Shown here: piece by piece, positions 34,805 to 46,228 of the stretch | Layout: every line of letters begins with the position of its first letter | How positions within the stretch are numbered: position 1 is the stretch's first letter | DNA from: Clytia hemisphaerica | Taxonomy: Eukaryota; Cnidaria; Hydrozoa; Leptothecata; Clytiidae | NCBI GenBank assembly: GCA_902728285.1 | Contig: CACVBU010000532.1 | Coordinates: 1,080,059 to 1,144,058 of the forward strand | Direction: 5' to 3' | DNA length: 64,000 nt | The notes under the pieces: model-generated | The model's input: the letters and a program-made list of their open reading frames with translations, nothing else | Databases searched by the model: none | What the model was told of the DNA's origin: nothing | Made by a program: the position numbers and the translations under genes

Positions 34805-35314
34805 TATCAAACAAAGTAAGCCTTCGAAGCCGCAAAAAGTTCTCTTCTGAGTTTATGCCAGGGTCGTTTAACAGCCATATTCAATATTCATGAATGACAA
34901 GCCGTCACAGTGACCTGATGAGGACAATCACTTCCTTAACCTTTCAATAAGTACACACACTTAATGTAGTTGTATTAAAGGGCAAATGACGAACGTCTTA
35001 CTTTGATAACATTGAACATTTGAAGGATTTCCACTTGCTTCAGATTCTTCTTTTACACAGTTTGAAGTCGTACATTGACAATTTTCATCTTCAATAATGG
35101 TGTTCATAGATCTTCTTTTCCCACAACGTAATAACCATTCGGTGGGTGATTTCGTTCGAAAAACTTCTCCTTCTTTTGTATAACTTTGTGATGGGATGAG
35201 GAATTTTTGGTAAATATTGTACCCTTTACAACTTTTACAAAATAAAATGGCACTTGATATTGAAAATATTATTCCAATAACACACTTCATGCTTGCCATT
35301 CTTGAACTTTTCAA

Positions 35315-36223
35315 ACATAGCTGAAATTATTATCAAGGGTTTTATTTTTAAACTGGTCTGGTTTTTCTCCTCGAATTTCTGTTTTTCCTTTTCATTTTAT
35401 CGTCTTTAACGAGCTCTTTTAATTGTAAATGATTTCGCAAATTGAGATTCACATTAAGAGGAGGTCTGTAATTAAGAAATATCAGCTTCATGTAACATAA
35501 TATATTCGAATCTTTTCTACATTTTGAAAATAAATAAACCAGCTGCGCTGGAGAGTCAGCCCAAAAGGCTAAGGCGACAAGTACAAATAAAAGATCAAGC
35601 CTTGGAGAGCGCACAGTGAAATTCGTCCAAATCAGAGGTCGGTAGAGCAAATTTATCTCGCCTAAGGGAATTAGAATGAAATAATTTTATCATTCTTTGC
35701 TCTTTCTAATAGCTTTCACATGCCAAGAGGGCACTATGGCGAGCTGACCTCGGACCTTACCGGAACTAAAAAGGTGGAAAAAAGGATAATTTTTGTGAAT
35801 TTTACGACTCTTTTTTCGGACATATTTGACAAAATTTCGATCTTTCTAGGGGCAAAAAGTTGACTGAAATTTAAGTTTCTGATTTTTCCCCTACAAGGAC
35901 TGCCAGGTTCCATAAAGGCATTCTTAAGGACTGTACATACCCTTTCCCTCGCCTAGGTACCCCCTCCCCCCAATTGTTGTTCGTAACGCTCTATTCAGGG
36001 GCCCGTTAATGGGCCTTATTGTACAATGACAAAACCCAGATAGAAGAAATAGTCTACATAACGGGAGTACAGCATCATTATTCGAAGAGAAGAACAATTT
36101 CTTTAAAAATCGCTTTCTTTATTTATTAGCTCTATTCATTACAAAACAAAAGTATCTTTAATTAATTGAAAAACAAAACGAAAAAAATATTTTAAAAAAA
36201 TTCTTTATTTTATACCTGTCTTT
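35315..36223. other. Spacer between paralogues 3 and 2, no gene recognised
   Basis: A single short frame on the minus strand (35348-35650) has no recognisable domain. CCTAAGGGAA and CCCCTCCCCCC patches hint at transposon debris, but I could not bound an element. Confidence 0.35.
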
Positions 36224-36229
36224 TTATAT

Positions 36230-36563
36230 GAGGCCCCCCAGCGGTTTGCGTGAATGCACGAATTAAAAAAAATGCGTGAATGCGTAAATTGAAAAAACAC
36301 TCTTTTTGAAAAAATCCACTCTTTGATTGCGTGAATGCGCGAATCTAGGCTATTTTGAGCGTGAATACTTGAATTTTCCCTTTTTTCCACCGAGTATGTG
36401 CAGTGGTCCCGATTTTCCAATGAATCCCCGATTTTTCCCAAAAAATTTCCGATTTTCTGAAAAATCGGGTTATGCGTGAAACTCGAGGAAAATTTGCGTA
36501 AATGCGCAAATTTCGAAAAAGAAATTGCGCGATTGCGTGAATTGAGGGTCCGCTGGGGGGCTC
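36230..36563. mobile_element. ATTCACGCA-family TIR element, 334 bp, 6-bp target duplication
   Basis: The ends are GAGGCCCCCCAGCGG and its inverse CCGCTGGGGGGCTC. TTATAT flanks both sides (36224-36229 and 36564-36569). Inside are repeated GCGTGAATGCG units, the reverse complement of the CGCATTCACGC units in the larger copy at 56719-58320. Fragments of the element's interior also appear in the G-run elements at 15361-19394. No coding capacity is seen. Confidence 0.8.
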
Positions 36564-36936
36564 TTATATGTTATACCAACGACTACTTTTCTCATCTATT
36601 TTTACGAACAAAAATTATTTAATTATTTTCGCGCTAAGTAATCCCAATAAATTGTTTCCCGAAAATAATCCGAAATCGGAATTAAAACTTGAATCCAAAT
36701 CCTCGGTGGATGGAAAAAATGGTCGAACCGATTTGAAGAGTCACCGGGGCTGACTAATAATAGCTTCAAAATATATAGAATTATTTGAAATTCTGTTGAA
36801 CATGCTTTATTGACTGTAGAGCTGTCATTGGGAAAACGTTGAACTTTCAAAGTCATATCATCTGGGTATCTTTTTCAAAAGAAGGTAACACGTGGCAATG
36901 TTCTTGTTGTATTCCTGTAGTTTGTCGTTAAATACA

Positions 36937-38413
36937 TCAGCAAAATTTAACAGAAACACTGATACAATGTTCACCAGAATTATCCCGCTCATGCAATTTG
37001 AATAAGTCCTCAGTGTGCCATACTCTCAACTCATCACCTCTCTGAACTTCCACAGGTTTCTGTGGCTTCAATGTCAATTCATTTGCATTGATGTGTGTAC
37101 CTTGCATGTGAATATAGTGAACTCTCCCGTTCACTGTTGGAAAAAGAACTTCATTTTTGTTATTAGTGATGACTGTAAAAATTTGATCCGATACATGGGA
37201 TGCGTGGTCACATCCCCAAAAACTTTTACCATAGCTACCCGACCCTGTGCCACATTCTATCCCTCCAGAAAGGTGATGCAATTGAACATACTTGACGTCT
37301 CCGTTATATGGTATTTTGAAAGGGGCGTACTTGCTGTTTTTACCTTGGTAACAGATTGGTGTGGTTGTGATTGGGCTTACCGGACCTGCATTGAAATGTA
37401 TAATATACTGGTTTAACACGACTATACTATTATTTGGTTATTTGAGCTAAGGGTGGAAAACTTGTAGTCTAGCAAGCTAGACGACTAATTTATACATAGT
37501 AGAAATAAAGCAAAAAGTAATGAATGGAACAATTTTAGTCGTCTAGAAACCTTTGTGCACTAACTCTAAACAAAAGAAAAGTTTCAATATTGCAATTATA
37601 ATTTTTTCCTGCTCAAAATAATTCTTGAGAAGAAAGAATATGTGTGGATTTGTGTATTGAAAGTTTTTCATTTGAGTTGATTTCGTTTTGAGAGTTTGTT
37701 GTTGCTTGATAAATTGTTTTCTCGCTACGCAAGTTTCTGCGTAGCTAGGCCCGGTATCTATAAGGCTGGAACACCGGATTCTTCCAGTCGTTTATACAAA
37801 CTAAATCCCGTATTATTATTATTAGTATTGGTATTATTAGTATTACACGCATTATAAACGACTCCAGTCTAGAAAACTTGTTAATTTCTAATAAACGCAG
37901 AGGCGTGAAATACTGATGAAGTTGTTTTGTTTTTCATTTTTGTAGAATTCGTTCCTTGTTGGTGTTATTGACCCTCAAAAATTTATGATTAACTGCATCA
38001 GATATTGAAATAAGCAGATAGGTTGATTTCTTTTATTTAGCTGGTGTAGAAAAAACAGATTTTTTTGAAAGGCTATTTAATGAATAAAGAGGTATTTATA
38101 TATAGATAATAGATTTTTACTTACTTAGGTAGCATTCTACCATCGACGTCGTTTCATTGCTCGCCGCTCGATTCGCCAAACAGTCCGTCGTTGTACATTG
38201 ACAATGTTCATCTTCAATAATGGTGTTTATACATTTTCTTTTAGCACAACGTAATAAACATTCGGTGGGTGATTTCGTTCGGAAAACTTCTCCTTCTTTT
38301 GTATAACTTTGTGATGGGATGAGGAATTTTTGGTAAAAATTGTATTCTTCACAGGAAAAAGTATAGTAAAGTAAAACGAGCAGGATTCTGTTAAGTAACA
38401 TAATAACATTCAA
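36937..38413 (-). CDS. PAN-like/WGC-domain secreted protein, paralogue 2
   Basis: There are two exons: 38125-38413 (289 bases, ending CTAA|GTAAGT, phase 1) and 36937-37385 (449 bases, after TTTCAATGCAG). The joined frame is 246 codons (245 residues). Residues 1-20 are a signal peptide (MLLNRILLVLLYYTFSC region). Next is a PAN/apple-like segment with TECLLRCAKRKCINTIIEDE and a CQC pair. Exon B supplies a roughly 145-residue domain with ICYQG near its start, the blocks SGGIEC and FWGCDH, then ITNNKNE, and it ends GEHCISVSVKFC. I do not recognise this domain by name. The even cysteines suggest an extracellular disulfide-bonded fold. Paralogues lie on both sides in the same orientation, so the array arose by tandem duplication. 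The identity of partner or ligand is unknown. Confidence 0.8.
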
Positions 38414-39092
38414 CTAAAACTTCGATTCCATCTAACTCCTGTCTTTCAAAATAACGGAAATGTTCCATATTATCTTAACACGAAATGAAATATTGAACTT
38501 TATGCCCCGTTTTAAACTAATATTCGCGTCTTCTTCCAAGTCAAAATATGAGAATATAGAGAAAATGAAAATGATTTTTGAGTTAACCGCCTTTAAGTGC
38601 CAATGTCGTATATATCAGACATGGGCTATGTAGAAGGGCGAAGCTTAATGGTAAGTCCTTGATAATGATATCGTTGAAGCCTCCTGTAATGCCCAGTTTG
38701 AGTAAGAAATCGTCATTTTTGGTCTAACTCGTAGGAATCGGATTGGGCTCATGGCCAAGCAAAATAAAAATCAAAAGTGAGTCTTTTCAGCGAGATTTTA
38801 AGCTAAAGAAAGTCAAAAAAATGCAAAAATTTGACAAAAATCCACTTTTTTAAGATTTTGACCGTTTTTTGATCATTTTTGGTCAACGAGTGATCCATGA
38901 ACCTCCAAATTTGGCCCTGATTAACTTGATTCTGTCCTCCAGCGAATTAGTTTGAAGTTTTACCACTCGGCACCTTTCTATCATTCAGTCAGGTCCGCGC
39001 AGCAGGACAGTTTTTCTAGTTAACGGTGAGTACTAGCTGAATTTTGAACATTTTATATGACCCATACTTCCCCTCCCTCATGTCATGTTTTT
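38414..39092. other. Spacer upstream of paralogue 2, no feature recognised
   Basis: This is AT-rich non-coding sequence with no promoter element that I can defend. Confidence 0.35.
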
Positions 39093-39119
39093 GGACCTAC
39101 CTGGATGTCCTATAAATTA

Positions 39120-40440
39120 TTTTATTATTTTCATTTATTCTTTATTTAGAGTTGGGTACTAAAAAATCTAGATTTTACAAATGAATGTAAAGTCTTATTA
39201 AATCCAAAAAACTAAAAAAAACTAAATATTAATTTATAAAGTTTAAAAACACATTAAAAGTAGAATGAACCATATTTCTAAATGCAACCTTTACCGGTGT
39301 ATATAGGAGAAACAGATTTCAGAGCAGCCTTAAAAGATTTTAGTGAATCTAGGTTCTTAATATTGGATGGTGATTTGTTCCAGGTAGAGACTGCTCTGAA
39401 ATCGAAAGTATTTACAGCAAAAACACTATCAAATTTTTCATATAATGGTAAAGCTAACGTATGACCAGAACGTATAGGGTATAAGCAGATTGTCCTGTAT
39501 TGAAAATATCATGCATAATGCTAGGTCCGATGTGCTGGATTGACTTGAAAACTTCAACGGACAGAAGTTTTAGATTGCGTGCATGAATAGTCTCTACATT
39601 ACAATCTGCTAGTAAGTCGTCATAACTAACACCACTACTGTTTTTAATAGCACGGAGTGCTCTGTAGTGGCATTTGTCTATAAGGTTGCTTCCCCCTTTA
39701 CCACAAAACAGTAATTATAAAAGGTGACAAGATATAAGAGTTTACAAGAATCTTAGTTTGATCATCAGACAGAAAGTTTCTCACCTTACGAAGAGCCCTT
39801 AATTTTTGGTTGGATTGTTTAAAGAGCTCAGTCACGTGGGGAAGAAGAGAGATCTTATCTTCGATTTTGAGCCCTAGAAGTTTCACAACCTCAACATTAT
39901 TTAGGACAATATCCTTGATTTTCAAAGAGAGATTTTAGTTAAATGTTCCCGGGTTCGAAGGGTTAGCAACCATAGAGGTATCCTAAAACCACTCTAATAG
40001 AATTTTCAATTGGTTTAATAAATTTCTATTTACATCGTCAATACTCGAGCCAGTAGAGGATAAAGTATTGTCATCGGCAAAGTTTGAGATTTCTTGAATA
40101 ATGTAAAATAAATCATTAATGAATATGTTGAATAATAAAGGACCTAAAATAGATCCCTGGGGAACACCTAAGAAAATATCAAGCCAATAACTAAGATGTG
40201 AACTTATACGAACACGGTGCTTTCTATTGCTAAGGTAACTGTGCATGAGTTTAAGGCTGTCATTTCCGAGGCCATACGTTGAAAGTTTGGCTAACAAGAG
40301 GTCGTGAGGTAAGCAATCAAAGGCTTTCGATAAGTCAATTAGAACAGCACCCGCTTTTTTATTATCAGCAAGAGCATTTTGCCAATTTCCTGGCAGCAAT
40401 TTTAAGCACTTGAGTCGGTATAATTCGCTATATTATAATT
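39120..40440 (-). mobile_element. CR1-like LINE, second copy, 5'-truncated and internally deleted
   Basis: It carries the same 3' tail as the copy at 986 (TTTATTCTTTATTTAGAGTTGGGTA on the plus strand, shown in part). The reverse-transcriptase core is partly open: KKAGAVLIDLSKAFDCLPHD, then GVPQGSILGPLLF and the catalytic FADDNTL (39983-40399). The thumb continues in other frames to about 39283, where the ORF2 stop lies. At about 40395-40430 the sequence jumps straight to a block equivalent to 3727-3760 of copy 1, so a segment between fingers and palm is missing. It is inactive. The RT palm kept here is what the first copy has lost. Confidence 0.85.
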
Positions 40441-40446
40441 AATCTG

Positions 40447-40691
40447 CGTTCGTTCGTTCGTTCGTTCGTTCGTTCGTTCGTTCGTTCGTTCGTTCGTTCG
40501 TTCGTTCGTTCGTTCGTTCGTTCGTTCGTTCGTTCGTTCGTTCGTTCGTTCGTTCGTTCGTTCGTTCGTTCGTTCGTTTCGTTCGTTCGTTCGTTCGTTC
40601 GTTCGTTCGTTCGTTCGTTCGTTCGTTCGTTCGTTCGTTCGTTCGTTCGTTCGTTCGTTCGTTCTTTCTTTCTTTGGCTCGTTCGTTCTTT

Positions 40692-40722
<31 letters not shown>

Positions 40723-40726
40723 TCGT
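40447..40726. repeat. (CGTT)n microsatellite, about 280 bp
   Basis: An almost uninterrupted CGTT/AACG repeat, with a single phase slip near 40578 and an impure stretch at 40662-40695 (CTTTCTTT, GGCTCG). The open frames of Asn-Glu-Arg-Thr repeats on the minus strand are an artefact of this run. Confidence 0.95.
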
Positions 40727-40838
40727 CTGTTACCAACTTTTCTCAGGATTGAATCATAGGAATCTTTTGATTTTTTCTTAGCTAAATTATTATTTTTTAT
40801 TATTGGAGTGTGGAATGTTAGGTATGAGGTTATAAATA

Positions 40839-41925
40839 TCAGCAAAATTTGACAAGGACGTGAACACAGTGGGTACCAGGGTTATCTCCGTCAGCAGAAT
40901 CATATAAATCTTCAGTGTTCCAAATACGAAATTCTTCGCCCTTCTGAACTGCCACTGGCGACGAAGGAGTGAAAACAATCTCATCTGAATCAATATGTGT
41001 ACCTGGTATTGTGAATTTTATTACTCCCTGGCTAATCGGGGGAAAAACTGGTATATTTTGATTGTTTGTGATGAGTGTCAAGATATCAGTTGAAGTAAAA
41101 ACATAATGATGACAACCCCAATAACTTGCACCAGAACTTCCTATGTCTTCCGAACACTCGATCCCACCTGAGACATGTTGGAGTTTAATGTCCTTGACTT
41201 TTCCTTTGTGTGGTATAGTGAATGAAGCATATTGGTTGTTTCGTCCTTTGTAACAAATCGGTCCTGCTGTCACCGGCAACAGCGGAGCTATAATAGGAAG
41301 TTACAATAAGGTGATTCTCACTGGCTCTTTACTTTAAAAATAGAATTTTAAGCTTATAAAATCAGTTAGAAAACAACAAACCGAATCTGACTATTTTACC
41401 ACTTCGACCTAGCTGACATCCTAAGGTTTTGCCTGTACCAGACGACCACGGCTTTTTCCTCGACATCGTGATCAAAAACTCGTGTGTTGGGATAGAGATA
41501 GGCTACCCGAGGTTGAACTGTTGGCAATAAAGCGTATTTCCGTAATACAAATTAATCAGCAAGTATATTTCAAAAGAAGACTGTGACGACCCATGGAATA
41601 TAAATTGCTTTGAAAGGTGAAACGAACATCATTGCCACTCACATTCATAGCATTCGACCATTGACGTCGTTTCATTGCTCGCCGCTCGATTCGCCAGACA
41701 GTCCGTCGTTGTACATTGACAATTTTCATCTTCAATAATGGTGTTCATACATTTTCTTTTCCCACAACGTAATAAACATTCGGTTTGTGATTTCGTTCGA
41801 AAAACTTCTTCTTCTTTTGTATAACTTTGTGATGGGATGAGGTATTTTTGATAAAGATGACATTTAATCGCATCCAAGAATAAGACAATGAATAAGAATA
41901 TGAAGCGAGCATCTTTTACAAACAT
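40839..41925 (-). CDS. PAN-like/WGC-domain secreted protein, paralogue 1
   Basis: There are two exons: 41643-41925 (283 bases, ending GAAT|GTGAGT, phase 1) and 40839-41287 (449 bases, after CTATTATAG). The frame is 244 codons (243 residues). A signal peptide (FIFLFIVLFLDAIKC) precedes a PAN/apple-like segment with TECLLRCGKRKCMNTIIEDE, CQC and a final VECYE. Exon B encodes ICYKGRNNQYASFTIP, SGGIEC, YWGCHH, ITNNQN, IPGTHIDSDE, GEEFRIWNTEDLY and the terminal HCVHVLVKFC. All cysteines conserved in paralogue 2 are present. Exon B has the same length in paralogues 1 and 2, which points to purifying constraint. The (CGTT)n run begins about 110 bases beyond the stop. Function is unknown; the product is secreted, judging by its leader. 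Confidence 0.8.
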
Positions 41926-43319
41926 CCCTAAAATGAAGATAATCCCTTTTTTTTTTCTCTCGAAAAAAATAATCTCTTAAAAATTTCGAAATTTTTACTT
42001 TAATCGAATTTTGAGATCGCTTCTCTTGGATTCGTTCAAACGAAAATTCATTGAAAAGGTTGATTAGAATCCGATAATTTGAACTTCTTTTTCTATGAAA
42101 ATTATAAAGAAGGTGCCATTTTCATTTGATGTCTTTAAAATAGTTACTGTAATGCTGTTAATTGGCTTGTTACTATTTTGCCCTGAGAAACCTATTTCCT
42201 TCGGATCAAATTTCCCCAAAATAGAAAATGTTTTATTAAATGTCTCTTCAAACAATCAAAACAAAAATTTTCCAAACATGGCTCACAAGTTGATTTATAA
42301 GGGTCACAGGTGACCCGTGCAAGTTGTGAATTTGCATGATGGAAAAAATATACACCTTTAGTCTAAATTCTTTTACACAGCATAAAAAATCTAAACAACT
42401 TTTACCTTGCACTTTTAGGGATTTAGTCCTCATACGCAGTTTGAGAAAACTTGATGACCCCATACACCAGTTATTATTCTTGATAGCTTAAATTTTTAGC
42501 TCTTCCCTTCATAGCATCTTGAATACAGCATGTTCCCAAGAATCTAGAAAACTGCAATACTTGTATTTTTGATAGTTTTGTTCAACTTGAAAACATTTCT
42601 TGCTGGGCCAGATAAATTTGATAAAAAAAAGTGAAAACTAGAAATTTAATTTCATTCATTTCTTGAAGTTTCTTTGACGTTTTGAATTTTTTTTACTATA
42701 CTTTTTACTATACATGGTGCAAAGAAGACACCGAAACGTCAAAAATGAATAAAAATAGAATTTCTAGTTTCAAATATTTATATATTTGTATATATAAATT
42801 TAAATATTTATATTTATTATACAAATATTTTGTTTATGCTAGATGTCATGGCGATTAATTTTTTTTTTAATGTCTAGTTAACCAGAAGGATCTTTTAGGA
42901 AGAGGGTTATTTCACAGTTTGTTGAGGAGCCCTTTTTTTCATCCGCAGTTGCGGGATTTTAGTCCACTTTCGAAGACGGTAATCACGGCCTTTATTCTGT
43001 AAAATTAGTATAGTCTGAATTACTGACCTCTAGAAAACCGCCTGTAGTATAGAAAGTAGTTTTCAGTCGATATATGGCTACAGGTAGCAAATTTCTGGAC
43101 GAAAAGGAAATACCGCTTAATCTAAAAAAAGACGGACTGCGGAAGCCTTTGACCCTCCCTCATTTTTATGAAGGACTAGTCCAATATGAGCAATTATTTT
43201 GAATTGAAGCAAATTTTAAGATTGCCCATTTAAGTAAAATCCCCTAATACGATAAACTCGACGTACTCGAGACCATGATATATCGAACGCAAAGAAGACG
43301 TAGAGCAGACATAATTCAT
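41926..43319. other. Spacer, repeat debris only
   Basis: No gene was recognised. A block around 43010-43140 (CAAATTTCTGGACGAAAAGG and flanks) recurs in diverged form at about 59350-59390, so it is probably an old repeat. A run of TATATAAATTTAAATATTTATAT near 42770-42830 is simple AT-rich sequence. Confidence 0.4.
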
Positions 43320-46228
43320 TTTATTTGTAATTTTTTATTATACTACAGATATTACAAAATAGTTAAGATTTGTTAAAAAATATAATTATAAGATATGTGT
43401 GACTATCTGGGTGGTGTTGGGTGTATTCTTTGATAAGCGTTGCCTGAAAAAAAAGAAAATCATGATTTAATTTTCAGACTCCCAATTTTAAGAATCATTT
43501 TCTTTTGAAGTTAATGACACTTCGAATTTATGAACACAATGAAAATAATCAGGTCAAAAAATGAGGAAGAACTGTATCATACTGTAAATGTCACGTGCTG
43601 TGGAGAACAACAAGAACTCATTTTCTTTCTTTTTAGACGAGAACAAGCGAGTGATAACAAGACAGTAGCGTACTCACCGATTGGTTTATTCAGCAGTGTA
43701 TAAGAAGGTATTTTCATTGTCTTCGTGTTCTACTGGTTGTTGTTCGTAATATTGATAGTTAGCGAATTCTTTTTCGGGGTCTTCTACTTCAAAGTTATCT
43801 TCAGGGATGACGGCTTCTGGATATTGCTCTACATCTAATTCTCGTTTTGGTCTTTGAATTCCACTTCTGACGTCAGTAGAGGCAAGAGCGTGTCCTGGGA
43901 ATCCCATAGTAGTAAACCCAGGGTGCGTGACTGGATGACCGTATGGAGTTGAGTGGCCACCATATCCTGGTGCGTCGACTGGTCCTGCTCCGACTGGGCC
44001 TGCGGGTCCAGCACCAGGGCCACCGAAGCCAAATTGACGTTTGTTAATAACAGATTTTTTGAAATGTTCTGGGATAGTTGCTGGACCTAAGTGACCCGTG
44101 AAAGTTGATGCAAGACCTCCCATACCACCTGTTTGGAATCCAAGTCGGTAGTTATCTCCACTGGCATATCCATAACCAACATGAACGGTTTGTTTCTTGG
44201 TGATATGATCACGTTGCTCTTTCTTAGTGGTTTTCTCCTCCTTTTTGCTATCTTTGGCTTTCACCCCTTTGGATCCTTCAACTTTCGATTTGATCCAAGG
44301 GAATCCCCATCCCCATTGGCCAAGACCAGTGCCAGGGTAACCATGGAAATAAGGCCATCCATAACCACCATAATGACCAATGGGTACACAGAAACGTTTG
44401 GTATGTTTCTTACCGTCTTTACTGACCATATCTCTGCAATGGAAAGCCATGGGTGGAGCTTGTTGTAAGACACTGGATCGACCCCATCCACCGCCACATC
44501 CACCTCCGCAGCCACCGCCGCCGCCGCCGCCGCCATAACCACCACCGTATCCTCCATCTCCATAACCACCGCCGCCGCCTCCCATGCCACCGCCTCCATA
44601 TCCTCCGTGATGGCCAATTCCTTCGTGACCACCATATCCATGCTCGTGTTCGTGCTCATGTTCATGATGGCCTTCATGGTGACCGTGTCCTTGGTGACCG
44701 TGGTGACCGCCTCCTTCTTCTTCTCCCCATTCATGCACGAAACCATGGTGATGTCCGTGATGGTGGTGACCATGTTCGTGTTCATGATGACCGTGATGGT
44801 GACCGTGTCCTTCGTGTCCCTCTTCGTGTCCCTCTTCGTGACCTTCTTCACCGCAACCACCACCGTATGGTGATCTTTTGCAGAGATCAGATCGTTTGTT
44901 GCCCGTATCTTCTCCCTCTTCCGCTTCTTCGTCAGATTGGTCCTGGTTTTCTTCATTGGCTCCGTCATCCTCTTCACTAGTGTTTCCTTCTTCGCTGCTT
45001 TCTGCTGGCTCCTCTTCGCCTTCCATTGAAGGGACCTCAGTTTTTTTGGTCAGTTCTGTTTTTGAAGAACTGTCTTCTTCTTCTGGCTTTTTAGATTCTT
45101 CTTTTTCTTCTTGACTCTCTTTTTCTTGATTGTCATCAGCTTCGTCGTCTTGGTTGTCGCCTTCGTCGGGAATATCATCAGCTTTCGTGATGGCATCTTT
45201 GCCGACTGCTTCGTCGCTCTACAGATTAATAATAATGAGGTCTAACCAAAATGCAAAGAAACTATACTCTATTGAAGTTAGTCACAACCTGTGACGTGTC
45301 AGCGTCATCATATACCAACAGTTTAGGTGGAAAATGTCTTCTGAAAATCAATGTCTACGCGTTTCTAAAATACTTCTACCTGGTATCATTATAACAGACG
45401 GGATAACAACCTTAAATTATTTAGCAAATCAAAAACCATGACTTAGAAGGAGGATGCTGCTCGAAATTAACTACGGAAGAAAATTTTACCTCTCCTTCAG
45501 GAGCTTCATCTTCTTCTTTGACTTCTTCTTCGATCAAATTTCTTTTGCTGCCACTTCCACTCCCTGATTCTATAGAAAGAAAAATGAAAAATTATACCTT
45601 ATAGGCAGTAATAGAACGCGCAAGTATTATGCTTTAATTTCAATAAATCTTTATCACGCATTGGATAAAATGTTTATGAGTTTCTACGTGTATGAGACCA
45701 GGTGTTTGTGAATGACACCGTGAATTTTTAAAGATACCGACTATTGGTTTAAAATCATCATTATGAACCTTGAGCCATCACCGCTCATATTGCTACTAAG
45801 GACTAAGGGAAACAAAGGTTGTACAAATACTTGCATTACTACTGATATACTGGGAGGTTTAGCGAATACAAAATGATTACGAAGTGGTATTTTCGCATCA
45901 TTTTGGCCATTTAATTCTCCAAAGGTTTTATTCACGCGAAATAAGGAGAATAGCCAATGAAGTTTGGTTCGTTTGTATTATTTCAACTGGATCTTTGAAT
46001 GGTGTCGCTTAGAGATAATCGGGGAAGCTTATCAGATGACTGACCTCAGGAAAGTGATGACATACCTTCGGCTGTGGTTTCTTCTTCATTCTCCAATTCA
46101 TCTCCTGCATCTTCTTCGTTGATTCTCACTTCCAAAAGTTCATCATTCTCCTCACCACGTGCGATGGGAAAACTGTACACGTGGTCTAGTGCCAGTCCCA
46201 ATAATAAGAAATATAACAATATCCTCAT
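43320..46228 (-). CDS. Secreted acidic Gly/His-rich protein, three coding exons
   Basis: The coding exons are 46066-46228, 45491-45570 and 43686-45218, with phases 1 and 0. Together they give 592 codons (591 residues). Exon 1 holds a signal peptide (MRILLYFLLLGLALDHVYS) and a Glu-rich propeptide-like start. Exon 2 has a short GSGSGSKR stretch, then Glu-rich sequence. Exon 3 continues strongly acidic, then RSPYGGGCGEEGHEEGH, a long His/Gly/Glu segment, Gly/Tyr repeats, CGGGCGGG, a Cys pair in FHCRDM and RFCVPIG, a Lys-rich stretch and Pro/Gly-rich sequence before an acidic tail. Several dibasic sites (KR) occur. A 3' UTR intron starts 8 bases after the stop (43678|GTGAGT), resuming at 43443, with AATAAA near 43320. 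Metal or mineral binding in an extracellular matrix is plausible from composition, but it is inference. Confidence 0.8.

Larger units (their letters stand above)
34126..35314 (-). pseudogene. PAN-like/WGC-domain secreted protein, paralogue 3, broken by a 19-bp duplication
   Basis: It has the same two-exon layout as the paralogues at 36937-38413 and 40839-41925. Exon A (35002-35314) encodes a leader and the Cys-rich segment and ends in phase 1 at AAA|GTAAGA. Exon B (34126-34602) starts after TTTTTAG. In exon B a 19-base unit (ATGCCACCGGAGGCATGTT on the plus strand) is tandemly duplicated at 34457-34475 and 34476-34494. This shifts the frame in the middle of the SGGI-C block and brings a stop before the WGCHH motif. 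Subtracting 19 bases makes exons A and B together a multiple of three (771), so the duplication is the only length defect. Exon A has also lost two of the conserved cysteines: TEWLLRC for TECLLRC, and KRRSMNT for KRKCMNT. Confidence 0.8.
39093..40726. repeat. GGACCTACC/(CGTT)n repeat split by a LINE insertion
   Basis: The left part, GGACCTACCTGGATGTCC followed by TATAAATTA (39093-39119), matches the hairpin heads at 62705 and 63120. The right part is a long tetranucleotide run (40447-40726) followed by CTGTTACCAACTTTTCTCAG, again as at 62770 and 63190. The two parts of one repeat are therefore separated by the LINE copy at 39120-40440. Confidence 0.7.

Noticed and set aside
36205..36441. Reading frame rich in RIHA residues
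   Set aside because: It is the translation of the ATTCACGCA repeat units within a TIR element.
40402..40845. Reading frames of repeated Asn-Glu-Arg-Thr residues on the minus strand
   Set aside because: They are the translation of the (CGTT)n microsatellite. A phase slip and impure patches change frames, and there is no leader, exon or splice pattern.
43010..43140. A shared block with 59350-59390 as a conserved regulatory element
   Set aside because: Divergence and lack of other shared structure fit old repeat debris better.
44133..45114. Long frames on the plus strand and an alternative minus frame opposite the Gly/His-rich exon
   Set aside because: They are low-complexity shadows of the repetitive coding sequence. 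The chosen frame joins upstream exons with a signal peptide and correct phases.
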